Made by a program: the position numbers and the translations under genes. DNA of 64,000 bases from Pseudomonas viciae (GTDB lineage: Bacteria; Pseudomonadota; Gammaproteobacteria; Pseudomonadales; Pseudomonadaceae), in contig NZ_CP035088.1 of the NCBI RefSeq assembly GCF_004786035.1, positions 4,662,001-4,726,000 on the forward strand. The letters run 5' to 3'. The number at the start of each line of letters is the position of its first letter. Within the stretch, counting starts at the first letter, position 1. Below the pieces are notes generated by a model that saw only the letters and a list, made by a program, of their open reading frames with translations, ran no database searches and was not told the origin of the DNA. Below are positions 43,243-53,097 of this stretch, piece by piece.

Positions 43243-44253
43243 CTAAGTTAACAAATCTTCGAGGCGGCCATGCAGGCGCTCGGGCAAGTTTTCCTGGATT
43301 TCGATCACCGCCCGGTTAATCGCACTCTGGAAACCCTGCACGCCCGCCGAGCCATGACTCTTGATCACGATGCCCTGCAGGCCAAGGAAACTCGCCCCGT
43401 TGTGCCGCGCCGGCGCCAGGTCCGCCTGCAGCCGTCGCATCAAAGGCAACGCCAGCGCACCCACCACCCGCGAAGCCAGACTCTGCCGGAACAAGCTTTC
43501 GATGCGCGCACCGATCATGGTCGCCAGGCCTTCGCTGGACTTGAGCAGGATATTGCCGACAAAGCCGTCACACACCACCACGTCCGCCTCGCCGCGGTAC
43601 AAGCCATCACCTTCGACGAAGCCGATGTAATTGATACCACGCGCACCCTGCAACAACGTGGCAGCCAGCTTGACCTGCTGGTTACCCTTGATGTCTTCGG
43701 TGCCGATGTTCAGCAGCGCCACGCGAGGGCGCACGATGCCCAGCGTTTCCGCGGCCACCGAGCCCATCACGGCGAACTGCAACAGATGTTCGGCGCTGCA
43801 ATCGACATTGGCGCCCAGATCGAGCAACTGACAAAAACCGCGCTGGGTCGGAATCGCCGCAACCATCGCCGGACGGTCGATCCCTGGCAGCGTCTTGAGT
43901 ACGTAGCGCGACAGCGCCATCAGCGCACCGGTATTGCCCGCACTGACACACGCCTGGACCTTGCCATCGCGCAGCAGCTCAAGGGCCACACGCATCGAGG
44001 CGTCAGGTTTGCCACGCAGGGCCTGGGCCGGCTTTTCGTCCATGGTGATGACTTCGGACGCCGGAGTGATTGTCAGGCGCGCACGATCCACAGCCGATTG
44101 GCCGTTGAGCATTTCTTCCAGAAGAGAGGGTTGACCGACGAGGGTCAGGTGCAGCGAGGGCGTAGCATTCAGACAAGCAAGGCTGGCCTGAACAATGCTG
44201 CGGGGACCGAAGTCCCCGCCCATTGCGTCAATCGCGATGACTTGAGCGGACAA
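43243..44253 (-). CDS. plsX: Phosphate acyltransferase PlsX
   Basis: A 336-residue enzyme that makes acyl-phosphate from acyl-ACP for phospholipid synthesis. The N-terminal [14 protein letters not shown] and [16 protein letters not shown] are family marks. The reading frame can start only with TTG at 44253 if the family's usual N-terminus is kept (the next ATG would remove the first ten residues). The TTG lies 3 bases after the rpmF stop codon, so coupling to rpmF translation is likely. GACGAG upstream is a weak ribosome site. Confidence 0.93.
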   Translation of the reverse strand: MSAQVIAIDAMGGDFGPRSIVQASLACLNATPSLHLTLVGQPSLLEEMLNGQSAVDRARLTITPASEVITMDEKPAQALRGKPDASMRVALELLRDGKVQACVSAGNTGALMALSRYVLKTLPGIDRPAMVAAIPTQRGFCQLLDLGANVDCSAEHLLQFAVMGSVAAETLGIVRPRVALLNIGTEDIKGNQQVKLAATLLQGARGINYIGFVEGDGLYRGEADVVVCDGFVGNILLKSSEGLATMIGARIESLFRQSLASRVVGALALPLMRRLQADLAPARHNGASFLGLQGIVIKSHGSAGVQGFQSAINRAVIEIQENLPERLHGRLEDLLT

Positions 44254-44256
44254 GGA

Positions 44257-44439
44257 TTACTCGTCAGCGCCCTTGTCGATCACTTTGCGACCACGGTATA
44301 CGCCTTCTGGCGATACGTGGTGACGCAGGTGAACTTCACCGGTGGTTTTTTCTACAGACAGGGTGCTAGCCTCAAGAGCGTCGTGCGAACGGCGCATGTC
44401 ACGGGCAGAGCGGGATTTTTTGTTCTGCTGAACAGCCAT
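44257..44439 (-). CDS. rpmF: 50S ribosomal protein L32
   Basis: A 60-residue basic protein with the L32 start [21 protein letters not shown]. It lacks the zinc cysteines found in some L32 proteins, as usual for this C-minus type in proteobacteria. It lies between yceD (13 bases) and plsX (3 bases), the order conserved across gammaproteobacteria. Confidence 0.97.
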
Positions 44440-44452
44440 AATTGATTAACTC

Positions 44453-44980
44453 CTAAACGTTTGGGTCACGCTTTAACTGCGCCAATACACTGAACGGGTT
44501 GGACCGCGTTACCTCGTCCTCGCTCGGTTCGGGCTCATCTGCTCCCGCCGGCTGCTGGCATTCTTCCGGATGATGAGCAGGCACAATGGGCAAGGCGAGC
44601 AGAAGCTCCTCCTCGATCAGTGACTGCAGATCCAATGGATCTTCGCCCAGTTCCAGCACGTCATAACCTTTCGGCAACGACTGGGTATTCGCACCCTCCT
44701 TCACCACGGCGTAACTGCATTCGCTGTGGATCGGCAGGGTGACCAGCTCAAGACAACGCTGGCAAACCATTTTGACTTCAGTGTCGATAAAGCTGTGGAT
44801 TACCACAGATTTACGTTCATCTCGTTCAAAAACGAATTTGGCCTGGACCGTACCGACATCGTCGGAAAGCGGGTCGCAGAGTCTCTTCAAATTGGCCAGC
44901 AGCAGTTCACCTTGAAGGGTGGTGCCACGATCAGCCAATTTGCGCGGGTCAACGTGAGGTGGAATCGGGTCATTCAACAT
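44453..44980 (-). CDS. yceD: YceD family (DUF177) protein, 23S rRNA accumulation protein
   Basis: A 175-residue protein with CQRCLEL and a C-terminal ECQQ region typical of DUF177. The start MLNDPIPPHVDPRKLADRGT fits the E. coli YceD N-terminus. The ATG at 44980 has no ribosome site and lies only about 4 bases after the predicted start of RNA from a perfect promoter, so the mRNA may be nearly leaderless. The protein is linked to 23S rRNA maturation in other bacteria and plants. Confidence 0.9.
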   Translation of the reverse strand: MLNDPIPPHVDPRKLADRGTTLQGELLLANLKRLCDPLSDDVGTVQAKFVFERDERKSVVIHSFIDTEVKMVCQRCLELVTLPIHSECSYAVVKEGANTQSLPKGYDVLELGEDPLDLQSLIEEELLLALPIVPAHHPEECQQPAGADEPEPSEDEVTRSNPFSVLAQLKRDPNV

Positions 44981-44989
44981 AGGCGCAGC

Positions 44990-45017
44990 ATTATAGGGAT
45001 GCACCCAGCCATGTCAA
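44990..45017 (-). promoter_or_regulatory. Full-consensus promoter of yceD-rpmF-plsX
   Basis: On the minus strand TTGACA (45012-45017) and TATAAT (44990-44995) are 16 bases apart, both perfect matches to the sigma-70 consensus. It should drive rpmF strongly and through it plsX and possibly fabDG. Confidence 0.8.
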
Positions 45018-45085
45018 AGGAAATTCAGCCCTGTCCGTTACTTGCGTGCCTCGCTAGAATTCGACCCTGCCTTTTGGAGATGCCC

Positions 45086-45664
45086 ATGCTGCCTTTATTA
45101 CTTGCCTCCAGCTCGGTCTATCGGCGCGAATTACTCGCCCGCCTGGGACTGCCGTTCGTCTGCAGCTCGCCGGACATCGACGAAAGCCATCGTCCCGGCG
45201 AGCCCGCCATCGAGCTGGTAAAACGCCTCTCCCGGGAAAAAGCCCTCGCACTGGCCAGCAGCCACCCTGCCCACCTGATCATCGGATCGGACCAGGTCGC
45301 CGTGCTCGGCGAGCGCGTCCTGGGCAAGCCTCACACCTTCGAGAACGCCCGCGAACAACTGCTGGCCGCCAGCGGCGCTCAAGTCACGTTCCTGACCGGC
45401 CTGGCGCTGCTCAACAGCCAGACCGGTGCCTGCCAGGTCGACTGCGTTCCGTTTACCGTGAATATGCGCTTGCTGGACCCGGAACGGGTCGAGCGTTACC
45501 TGCTGGCCGAGCAACCCTACGACTGCGCCGGCAGCTTCAAGGCCGAGGGACTGGGCGTAAGCCTGTTCCAGAGCACCGAAGGCCCGGACGCCACCAGCCT
45601 GGTTGGCCTGCCACTGATTCGCCTTGTGGATATGTTGCTGGCCGAGGGCGTACCGGTGCCTTGA
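45086..45664 (+). CDS. maf: Maf-like nucleotide pyrophosphatase (YceF type)
   Basis: A 192-residue Maf protein with the motif LASSSVYRRELLARLGLPF at the start, the catalytic Asp in LIIGSDQVAV and CAGSFKAEGLG. In E. coli the yceD-linked member hydrolyses 7-methyl-GTP. ATG at 45086 has GGAG 6 bases upstream; the ATG at 45080 is too near that site. It is divergent from yceD; no other gene follows in the same direction. Confidence 0.92.
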   Translation: MLPLLLASSSVYRRELLARLGLPFVCSSPDIDESHRPGEPAIELVKRLSREKALALASSHPAHLIIGSDQVAVLGERVLGKPHTFENAREQLLAASGAQVTFLTGLALLNSQTGACQVDCVPFTVNMRLLDPERVERYLLAEQPYDCAGSFKAEGLGVSLFQSTEGPDATSLVGLPLIRLVDMLLAEGVPVP

Positions 45665-45724
45665 GCCGAAACCTCGCTACAGGGGACGGCATCAGCCCTC
45701 CCCTGCACTCAAGCCCCAAGACAA

Positions 45725-46714
45725 TCAGCGCAACGCTGGCCCCTGGAACCCCATCCACATCGCCAGGTGCTCGGCAATGCTGGCGCCCAGCTTTTTCGAG
45801 AAGCGGTCAATCGGCGACTCTTCGATGGTGAAATCCACCAACTCCTTCTCGCCAATCACATCCCGAGCCACCGAACTGGCACTGCCCAATCCGTCGATCA
45901 GCCCCAGCGGTAACGCCTGTTCGCCAGACCAGACCAGGCCGGAGAACAGCTCTGGATGCTCCTTGTCTTTCAGCCGTTCGCCCCTGCCTTTCTTGACGCT
46001 GGCGATGAACTGTTTATGGGTAGTGTCGAGCACGCCCTGCCAGAACACCGTTTCCTCAGGCTTTTGCGGCTGGAACGGATCAAGGAAGGATTTGTGCTCG
46101 CCCGCGGTATAGACCCGGCGCTCCACCCCAAGCTTGTCCAGCGTCTCGACGAAACCATAACCCGCTGCCGTCACACCAATGGAACCCACCAGGCTGGCCT
46201 TGTCGGCATAGATCTGATCCGCCGCACTGGCGATGTAATAGGCACCGGAGGCGCCGAGATCGGAAATCACCGCGTAGACCTTGATATCCGGATGCGCAGC
46301 ACGCAAGCGGACGATTTCGTCATAGACGTAGCCAGCCTGCACCGGGCTGCCGCCCGGACTGTTGATGCGCAGCACCACCCCTTTGACTTTCGAATCTTCG
46401 AACGCAGCCCGCAGACTGCCAATGATGTTGTCCGCGCTGGCCACTTCCTTGTCGGCAATCATGCCCTCGATGTCGATGACCGCCGTATAGGCCGCACCAC
46501 CTCCCGGACTCTTCTTCCCATCAAGCGCCTGGAAAATCATCGCCAAGCCGAAAAACAGATAAATGAAGACCAGGCACTTGAAGAAGATCCCCCAGCGGCG
46601 CGCACGACGCTGTTCCTCCACCCCGGCCAACAAGGTTTTTTCCAGCAATTTCCAGCTCTTATCGTCACCGTTGTCAGCGCTCGCCTTGGCCGGTGCCTTC
46701 CATTCATCGGTCAT
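45725..46714 (-). CDS. sppA: Signal peptide peptidase SppA, S49 family
   Basis: A 329-residue single-domain S49 peptidase with one membrane segment (residues about 45-62, CLVFIYLFFGLAMIF). The Ser nucleophile is in DLGASGAYYIASAAD and the Lys in IYADKASLVGSIGV. It digests leftover signal peptides in the membrane, facing the periplasm. Gene order with the HAD and rluC genes is as in P. aeruginosa; it lies 20 bases after the HAD gene. Confidence 0.93.
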   Translation of the reverse strand: MTDEWKAPAKASADNGDDKSWKLLEKTLLAGVEEQRRARRWGIFFKCLVFIYLFFGLAMIFQALDGKKSPGGGAAYTAVIDIEGMIADKEVASADNIIGSLRAAFEDSKVKGVVLRINSPGGSPVQAGYVYDEIVRLRAAHPDIKVYAVISDLGASGAYYIASAADQIYADKASLVGSIGVTAAGYGFVETLDKLGVERRVYTAGEHKSFLDPFQPQKPEETVFWQGVLDTTHKQFIASVKKGRGERLKDKEHPELFSGLVWSGEQALPLGLIDGLGSASSVARDVIGEKELVDFTIEESPIDRFSKKLGASIAEHLAMWMGFQGPALR

Positions 46715-46734
46715 ACATGCATCCTCAACAGACT

Positions 46735-47397
46735 TTAATCGGTGCGCCGGCTCAGCCAGGCGTGCAATTCAGGAAAATGGTCGATCGCCAGTCGCGGCTC
46801 GAATGCCCGGAGCGCCTCGATGGACTGCGCGCCATAGCTCACAGCCACCGACCCCATGCCGGCGTTGCGCGCCATTTGCAGATCGAACGACGAGTCCCCC
46901 ACCATCAATGCCTGCTCCGGTCGCATCTCGCAATGCGCAAGTATCTGCTCGAGCATCAGCGGATGCGGCTTGCTGGCGGTTTCATCCGCCGCACGAGTGA
47001 TATCGAAATAATCGTCCCAACCATGGGATTTCAGTACCCGATCCAACCCACGACGAGCCTTGCCGGTCGCGACAGCCAAGTGATAACCCTCGGCTCGCAG
47101 GACTTCAAGGGTGTTGACCACACCGTCGAACAAGGGCGAAGGCTCAGCCTCCAGCGCAATGTAATGATCGGCGTAATGCTGGCGAAAAACCACCAACTCA
47201 TCGTCACCGATCTCCGGATACAAGCTACGAATCGCTTCTGGCAAACCCAGGCCAATGATGCCTTTGACTGCAAAGTCATCACATCGGGCAAACCCGGTAC
47301 GATCCGACGCGACATGCATCGACTCCACGATCCGACCTATGGAATTGGCCAGAGTGCCGTCCCAATCGAAAATCAGCAGCTTGTAGTCAGGATGCAC
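46735..47397 (-). CDS. HAD-IA family phosphatase (phosphoglycolate phosphatase-like)
   Basis: A 220-residue HAD enzyme with the nucleophile motif [10 protein letters not shown] (residues about 9-18), [10 protein letters not shown] (motif II), and KPHPLML plus [17 protein letters not shown] (motifs III and IV). The cap is of the C1 type. The start GTG at 47397 overlaps the rluC stop by 11 bases. The substrate may be a small phosphate ester; the sequence does not specify it. Confidence 0.9.
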   Translation of the reverse strand: MHPDYKLLIFDWDGTLANSIGRIVESMHVASDRTGFARCDDFAVKGIIGLGLPEAIRSLYPEIGDDELVVFRQHYADHYIALEAEPSPLFDGVVNTLEVLRAEGYHLAVATGKARRGLDRVLKSHGWDDYFDITRAADETASKPHPLMLEQILAHCEMRPEQALMVGDSSFDLQMARNAGMGSVAVSYGAQSIEALRAFEPRLAIDHFPELHAWLSRRTD

Positions 47398-48343
47398 TCA
47401 ACCGCTCCACGGTCTTGGCCCACATATCATCCACAGGGGCCTGCAATTTCAGTTCACCGCCGTCGGGCAGCGGCACGGTGAGCATGTAGGCATGGAGGAA
47501 CAGGCGTTTTCCGCCCAGATCACGGATTTCCTTGGTGAAATCGTCATCGCCGTATTTGCTGTCGCCAGCAATGCAATGCCCGGCATGCAGGGTGTGGACG
47601 CGGATCTGGTGAGTACGGCCCGTCACCGGCTTGGCCTCGACCATGGTGGCGAAGTCACCGAAGCGGCGCAGGACCTTGAACACCGTGAGCGCCTCCTTGC
47701 CCTCTTCGTTGACTTCCACCATGCGCTCGCCGGAACGCAGGTTGCTCTTGAGCAACGGCGCACGAACCTGCTTGATGGATGTGTCCCAGCGACCGCGCAC
47801 CAGCGCCATGTAGCGCTTGTCAACGCCATCACCGCGCAACTGCTCGTGCAAATGACGCAGCATGCTGCGCTTCTTGGCGATCATCAGCAGGCCAGAGGTG
47901 TCGCGGTCCAGGCGATGGACCAGCTCCAGCTCCTTGGCGTCGGGACGCAACTGACGAAAGGCTTCGATCACGCCGAAATTCAGCCCGCTGCCGCCGTGAA
48001 CCGCAATGCCCGCGGGCTTGTTGATCACGATCAGGGCTTTGTCTTCGAAGACGATCGAGGCCTCGAGACGCTGCAGCAGGCCTTGGGCCAGGGGCACCGG
48101 CTCATCGCGTTCAGGCACGCGAACCGGCGGCACGCGCACGATATCGCCCGCCTGGAGCTTGTATTCGGGCTTGATCCGACCTTTGTTCACCCGCACTTCG
48201 CCTTTGCGCAAAATGCGGTAGATCAAGGTCTTGGGCACGCCTTTGAGTCGGGCCAGCAGGAAGTTATCGATTCGTTGGCCGGCATATTCCGGCGAGACCT
48301 CGAGCAGTTGAACGCCAGGGGTCGAAGGGGCAGTAGTCGTCAT
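47387..48343 (-). CDS. rluC: 23S rRNA pseudouridine synthase RluC
   Basis: A 318-residue enzyme with an S4 RNA-binding domain ([23 protein letters not shown], residues about 20-45) and the catalytic Asp in [13 protein letters not shown]. It modifies U955, U2504 and U2580 of 23S rRNA. ATG at 48343 is preferred to one four codons upstream; neither has a good ribosome site. It is divergent from rne, as in many gammaproteobacteria. Confidence 0.93.
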   Translation of the reverse strand: MTTTAPSTPGVQLLEVSPEYAGQRIDNFLLARLKGVPKTLIYRILRKGEVRVNKGRIKPEYKLQAGDIVRVPPVRVPERDEPVPLAQGLLQRLEASIVFEDKALIVINKPAGIAVHGGSGLNFGVIEAFRQLRPDAKELELVHRLDRDTSGLLMIAKKRSMLRHLHEQLRGDGVDKRYMALVRGRWDTSIKQVRAPLLKSNLRSGERMVEVNEEGKEALTVFKVLRRFGDFATMVEAKPVTGRTHQIRVHTLHAGHCIAGDSKYGDDDFTKEIRDLGGKRLFLHAYMLTVPLPDGGELKLQAPVDDMWAKTVERLSAS

Positions 48344-48372
48344 GGCGGCGATCATAACAATTTTTTATGGAA

Positions 48373-48401
48373 TTGAAGCACTTAATCATTGCTGCTATAG
48401 T
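48373..48401 (+). promoter_or_regulatory. Promoter of rne
   Basis: TTGAAG (48373-48378) and TATAGT (48396-48401) are 17 bases apart. RNA would start near 48408, giving a leader of about 630 bases. Confidence 0.7.
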
Positions 48402-48407
48402 CGCGAA

Positions 48408-49041
48408 CGCCGCCAAAAGTGGCTGGACAGCGGACTAACGGTCAAAAACCGGCCCTGACCAACGCAATTCACGAGGACGAGAGGCCGTCCTACGGGGCTT
48501 TCGCTACGTAACGGTAGAGTTTGCAGGTGTAACGAGCGCAGGTGACATGAGGCCTGAAATACGCGGCAAAGCAGAGTTTTGACTCGCCTTGCGCGCCACA
48601 TTCACGGCCAGTTCACAAAGTGCAGTCAGCTACGAACGACCCCGAGCGAGAGCTTCGGAAACAACGCCTAAATTAGCCATGATGCGTGACCTCCCCTTTC
48701 GGAGCTCACGGTAAATGCCAACCCGCTGCGGATTCTGCGCGCGGCAGCACCCGATTATCAGGGATACGTGTAGGGTGGAGATGTACAACCGTCGGACTGT
48801 GTAGCACTAGGCTTATATTTAGACGCTTCATCTCGTCCACAGGCGCCGGTTGATTCCTCCTCCTGACTGAGTGCTTGAGTACCAGCAAGCAGGACGCGTC
48901 CGTCGCGACTTCGCCATCATTGGGTCGAACTCGCTGGACACTGGAATGGCCCTGCCACTTCCAGGACGCACCTGACACCGACCGTGAGAAGTCGTGTGTG
49001 CCGAACGCCGTTTCCGGCAGCCCGGAAACCGACGGTACTAC
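48408..49041 (+). promoter_or_regulatory. Long structured 5' leader of rne (rne-II-like)
   Basis: About 634 bases between the predicted start of RNA and the rne ATG contain no credible gene. Visible stems include GGACG-AGAGGC-CGTCC near 48476, a CTGGAA/TTCCAG stem near 48942-48964, and a strong GTTTCCGG-CAGC-CCGGAAAC hairpin (49010-49029) ending 12 bases before the ATG with no Shine-Dalgarno. In Pseudomonas a conserved rne-II motif is described in the RNase E leader, where RNase E cuts its own message. The exact motif limits here are not mapped. Confidence 0.65.
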
Positions 49042-52000
49042 ATGAAAAGAATGCTGATTAACGCAACTCAACCCGAAGAGTTGCGTGTTGCACTGGTAGA
49101 CGGCCAGCGCCTCTACGACCTGGATATCGAATCCGGTGCACGCGAGCAGAAGAAGGCCAACATCTATAAAGGCCGGATTACTCGCATCGAACCAAGCCTT
49201 GAGGCTGCCTTTGTCGATTTCGGCTCCGAGCGCCACGGCTTCCTGCCCCTCAAAGAAATCTCCCGCGAGTACTTCAAGAAAGCCCCTGAAGGCCGCGTCA
49301 ACATCAAGGACGTCCTGAGCGAAGGCCAGGAAGTCATCGTTCAGGTCGAAAAAGAAGAACGTGGCAACAAGGGCGCAGCCCTGACCACTTTCATCAGCCT
49401 GGCCGGTCGTTACCTGGTCCTGATGCCGAACAACCCGCGTGCCGGCGGCATCTCCCGCCGCATTGAAGGCGAAGAGCGCAACGAACTGCGTGAAGCCCTG
49501 AACGGCCTGGTCGCACCGGCTGACATGGGTCTGATCGTGCGCACTGCCGGCCTTGGCCGCAGCAGCGAAGAAATGCAATGGGACCTCGATTACCTGCTGC
49601 AACTGTGGACCGCCATCAAAGAAGCCTCGCTGGATCGCTCCGCGCCGTTCCTGATCTATCAGGAAAGCAACGTGATCATCCGCGCCATCCGCGATTACCT
49701 GCGCCAGGACATCGGTGAAGTGCTGATCGACAGCGTCGAAGCCCAGGACGAAGCCCTGACCTTCATTCGCCAGGTGATGCCGCAGTACGCCAGCAAGATC
49801 AAGCTCTACGAAGACAGCGTTCCGCTGTTCAACCGTTTCCAGATCGAAAGCCAGATCGAGACCGCTTTCCAGCGCGTCGTCGAACTGCCGTCCGGCGGCT
49901 CCATCGTCATCGATCCGACCGAAGCCCTGGTGTCCATCGACATCAACTCGGCGCGCGCCACCAAAGGCAGCGACATCGAAGAAACCGCCCTGCAGACCAA
50001 CCTTGAAGCCGCCGAAGAAATCGCCCGTCAGTTGCGCCTGCGCGACATCGGCGGCCTGATCGTCATCGACTTCATCGACATGACCCCGGCCAAGAACCAG
50101 CGCGCCGTGGAAGAAAAAGTCCGCGAATGCCTGGAAGCTGACCGCGCTCGCGTACAGGTCGGCCGCATCTCGCGCTTCGGCCTGCTGGAAATGTCCCGTC
50201 AGCGCCTGCGTCCATCCCTGGGCGAAAGCAGCGGCATCGTCTGCCCTCGCTGCAACGGCACCGGCATCATTCGTGACGTCGAATCGCTGTCCCTGGCGAT
50301 CCTGCGCCTGATCGAAGAAGAAGCCCTGAAAGACCGCACCGCCGAAGTTCGCGCCCAAGTGCCGATCCCGGTAGCCGCGTTCCTGCTCAACGAAAAACGT
50401 AACTCGATCACCAAGATCGAACTGCGCACCCGGGCCCGCATCGTCATCCTGCCGAACGATCACCTCGAGACACCGCACTTCGAAGTGCAGCGCCTGCGCG
50501 ATGACAGCCCGGAAGCCCACACCAACCAGTCCAGCTACGAAATCGCTGCTGCCGCTGCCGAAGTGGAAGAAGTCCAGCCGGCCGCCGCTACCCGCACCCT
50601 GGTTCGCCAGGAAGCAGCGGTCAAGACTGCCCCGGCTCGCGCCAACGCTCCGGTTCCGACCGAAGTCGCCGCTCCGGTTGCCGCCCCGTCCGCCGTGCCT
50701 GAGCCAAGCCTGTTCAAAGGCCTGGTGAAGTCGCTGGTCAGCCTGTTCGCCACCAAGGAGGAGCCAGCAGCGCCAGCCGTTGTCGCCAAGCCGGCCACGA
50801 CCGAGCGTCCAGCCCGCAACGAGGAGCGCCGTAACGGTCGCCAGCAGACTCGCAACCGCAACGGTCGTCGTGACGAAGAGCGCAAGCCCCGCGAGGAACG
50901 TGCACCGCGTGAAGAGCGCGCGCCACGTGAGCCGCGTGAAGAACGCCAGCCTCGCGAAGCCCGTGAGGAAGCGCCAGCCGTAGCCCGCGAAGAACGCGCA
51001 CCGCGTCCGCCGCGTGAAGAACGTCAGCCGCGCGCACCGCGTGAAGATCGCAAGCCACGTGGCGAACGCGAAGAACGTGTTCGCGAACTGCGCGAACCAC
51101 TGGATGCCGCCCCGGCCGCTGCTGCCGTTGCTGCTACCACCGCTGAAGAGCGTCCGGCCCGCCAGCCTCGCGAAGAACGCGCACCGCGTCCTCCTCGTGA
51201 AGAACGTCAGCCACGCGCCGAGCAGGCAGCCGCCGCTGCCAGCGAAGAAGAAGTGCTGAACAGCGAAGAGCAACTGCAGGAAGACGGCCAGGACACCGCC
51301 GAAGGCGATCGTCCACGCCGCCGTTCCCGTGGCCAGCGTCGTCGCAGCAACCGTCGTGAGCGTCAGCGCGACGCCAACGGCAACGTGATCGAAGGTTCGG
51401 AAGAGTCCGAATCCACCGAGAACGCCGAAGCGCCAAGCGCTGCCGACCTGGCTGCCGGCCTGGCCGTGACTGCGGCAGTTGCCAGCAGCACAATCAGCGC
51501 CCCTGCTGAAGCCCAAGCCAATGAGCAGGCCGAACGCGCTACCGCTGTAGTGGAAAACGCACCGGTTGAAGCGCCTGTGGTCGAAGCCACTACTCCAGTA
51601 GAAGCCACCGCCTCGCCAGAAGTGGAACTGGCACCGGTACGTGAAGCCCAGCCTGAAGCCGAAACTGCCGCCGAGCCTGCACCGGTCGTCGAGCAGCCTG
51701 TGCTGGCCGCTGAGCCTGCATTTGAAGCACCGGCCGAGGAAAAAGCACCAGAGCCTGCCCGTGAAGAGCAGACGGCGTTCAACTGGACCGCAGAGCCCGT
51801 TGCACCGGCACCTGTTGTCGAGCCTGAACCGACCCCAGAGCCAGTGAAAGCGATCGAACCCGTCGTGGTCGAGCCTGCTCCAGTGGTCGAAGCGCCTGTG
51901 GTGGTTGAAGCACCAGCCCCGGTGGAAGAGCCTGCGCCTGCCAGCGCCCTGACCGCGAACGGCCGTGCGCCGAATGATCCGCGCGAAGTGCGCCGTCGCA

Positions 52001-52260
52001 AGCGTGAAGCCGAGCGTCTGCAGAAGGAAGCCGAACAAGCTGCCGCTGCCGCCGCTCAAGCGCCTGTCGTCGAAGCCGCTCCGATCGTGGAAGCAGTCGA
52101 GGCAGCCCCTGCCCCGGTCGCTGAAACAGCCTCTGAGCCAGCCCCGGCCGAACCGGCGCCAGTGACCGACGAGCCTCAGTACTCCGCTGAAGCTGAAGAA
52201 GTCGCACCGCGTCACATTGAAGCCTTGGAAAAAGAGCACGAGCCTAAACCTCACGCCTGA
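49042..52260 (+). CDS. rne: Ribonuclease E
   Basis: A 1072-residue endoribonuclease. The catalytic half (residues 1-about 510) has an S1 domain (about 36-120), metal aspartates in [11 protein letters not shown] and VIDFIDMTP, and the zinc link CPRCNGTG. The rest (about 510-1072) is a low-complexity scaffold: an Arg/Glu/Pro-rich block (many REERAPR repeats, residues about 590-730), then Ala/Pro/Glu/Val-rich sequence. It should bind RNA and degradosome partners. ATG at 49042 starts the usual [10 protein letters not shown]; the extra 16 codons upstream are dropped. RraB, its potential inhibitor, is encoded at 4094. A terminator follows. Confidence 0.97.
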   Translation: MKRMLINATQPEELRVALVDGQRLYDLDIESGAREQKKANIYKGRITRIEPSLEAAFVDFGSERHGFLPLKEISREYFKKAPEGRVNIKDVLSEGQEVIVQVEKEERGNKGAALTTFISLAGRYLVLMPNNPRAGGISRRIEGEERNELREALNGLVAPADMGLIVRTAGLGRSSEEMQWDLDYLLQLWTAIKEASLDRSAPFLIYQESNVIIRAIRDYLRQDIGEVLIDSVEAQDEALTFIRQVMPQYASKIKLYEDSVPLFNRFQIESQIETAFQRVVELPSGGSIVIDPTEALVSIDINSARATKGSDIEETALQTNLEAAEEIARQLRLRDIGGLIVIDFIDMTPAKNQRAVEEKVRECLEADRARVQVGRISRFGLLEMSRQRLRPSLGESSGIVCPRCNGTGIIRDVESLSLAILRLIEEEALKDRTAEVRAQVPIPVAAFLLNEKRNSITKIELRTRARIVILPNDHLETPHFEVQRLRDDSPEAHTNQSSYEIAAAAAEVEEVQPAAATRTLVRQEAAVKTAPARANAPVPTEVAAPVAAPSAVPEPSLFKGLVKSLVSLFATKEEPAAPAVVAKPATTERPARNEERRNGRQQTRNRNGRRDEERKPREERAPREERAPREPREERQPREAREEAPAVAREERAPRPPREERQPRAPREDRKPRGEREERVRELREPLDAAPAAAAVAATTAEERPARQPREERAPRPPREERQPRAEQAAAAASEEEVLNSEEQLQEDGQDTAEGDRPRRRSRGQRRRSNRRERQRDANGNVIEGSEESESTENAEAPSAADLAAGLAVTAAVASSTISAPAEAQANEQAERATAVVENAPVEAPVVEATTPVEATASPEVELAPVREAQPEAETAAEPAPVVEQPVLAAEPAFEAPAEEKAPEPAREEQTAFNWTAEPVAPAPVVEPEPTPEPVKAIEPVVVEPAPVVEAPVVVEAPAPVEEPAPASALTANGRAPNDPREVRRRKREAERLQKEAEQAAAAAAQAPVVEAAPIVEAVEAAPAPVAETASEPAPAEPAPVTDEPQYSAEAEEVAPRHIEALEKEHEPKPHA

Positions 52261-52278
52261 TTCCATCGCCCAATAAAA

Positions 52279-52313
52279 AGCCCCGCCTGGTTATGCCAGG
52301 CGGGGCTTTTTTA
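52279..52313 (+). terminator. Terminator of rne
   Basis: AAGCCCCGCCTGG pairs with CCAGGCGGGGCTT across TTATG and is followed by TTTT. The flanking A and T runs mean that it can work in both directions, though the gene on the right ends over 170 bases away. Confidence 0.9.
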
Positions 52314-52339
52314 TACCCTCAAGTTATGCACACATCCGT

Positions 52340-52428
52340 ATGGGAGCGAGCTTGCTCGCGATTGCGTCGGGTCAGCTTGCATCAATGCTGAATGCCGGAC
52401 CGCTTTCGCGAGCAAGCTCGCTCCCACA
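52340..52428. repeat. REP palindrome pair (GGGAGCGAGCTTGCTC subtype)
   Basis: Inverted copies of TGGGAGCGAGCTTGCTCGCG (A instead of G at one position compared with the other pairs) enclose about 45 bases. It sits at the left edge of the inserted molybdenum-enzyme cassette. Confidence 0.88.
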
Positions 52429-52486
52429 GGGGATTGGCAGCGCTCATACAATGAATGTCCGCCACAGGGGGATTTTGCAGCGGCTG

Positions 52487-53077
52487 TTATTTGAAATTCA
52501 GAGCTTCAGGCACATCGACATCCCAAACAACGCCAGGATCATCCAGCGCCACCTCGACCACTCTCGCACCAGCAAACAACACCTTGGCGCCACGATCGCC
52601 GGTCAATGCCATCAATTTCGGCCCAAACCCACGACCAAACCCCACCGGATGTCCGTATTCACCGGCAAGGACCGGCACACTGATGCCATTCTCGCGGATT
52701 CCCGCCGTCACCCGCTCAATGCTCGACGGCAGGATGAACGGCATGTCACCCAGCACAATCAGCCAGCCATCAAGGTCCGGACAAGCCTGGACGCCGGCGG
52801 CAATGCTGTCCCCCAAACCGGGCGAGTCCAGTTCCACGAAGTCGCAACCGTAGGCCTGGGCCATGCGAATAGCCTGTGGGCGATCCTTGCTCGTCACCAG
52901 CACGCGTTTTTCCAGGGCGGCGGGCAAATTCACCAGCACCTGCTCGATCACTGACCGGACAGCGCCGTCACGCCCCGTGCAATCGGCCAACAATTTATCC
53001 TTGTCCGGGCCCGCAACCTGACGGAAACGGCTGCCCGTTCCGGCGGCGAGAATGATCACGCCAATCGACTGGGACAT
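52487..53077 (-). CDS. MobA/MocA-type molybdenum cofactor nucleotidyltransferase
   Basis: A 196-residue protein with the NTP-transferase start VIILAAGTGSRF (residues about 7-18), DKLLADCTG, VLGDMPF and the ending pattern DPGVVWDVDVPEAL. MocA adds CMP to the cofactor for enzymes of the xanthine oxidase family. Next to xdhC and iorBA-like genes, this is its probable job. It follows xdhC by 20 bases on the same strand. Confidence 0.85.
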   Translation of the reverse strand: MSQSIGVIILAAGTGSRFRQVAGPDKDKLLADCTGRDGAVRSVIEQVLVNLPAALEKRVLVTSKDRPQAIRMAQAYGCDFVELDSPGLGDSIAAGVQACPDLDGWLIVLGDMPFILPSSIERVTAGIRENGISVPVLAGEYGHPVGFGRGFGPKLMALTGDRGAKVLFAGARVVEVALDDPGVVWDVDVPEALNFK

Positions 53078-53097
53078 ATTCCCTCCTCATCGGCGGC

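Noticed and set aside
48706..52266. Reading frame of 1186 codons antisense to rne
   Set aside because: It mirrors the biased codon use of rne, is Phe/Gly/Arg-rich low complexity, has no ribosome site and no family resemblance.
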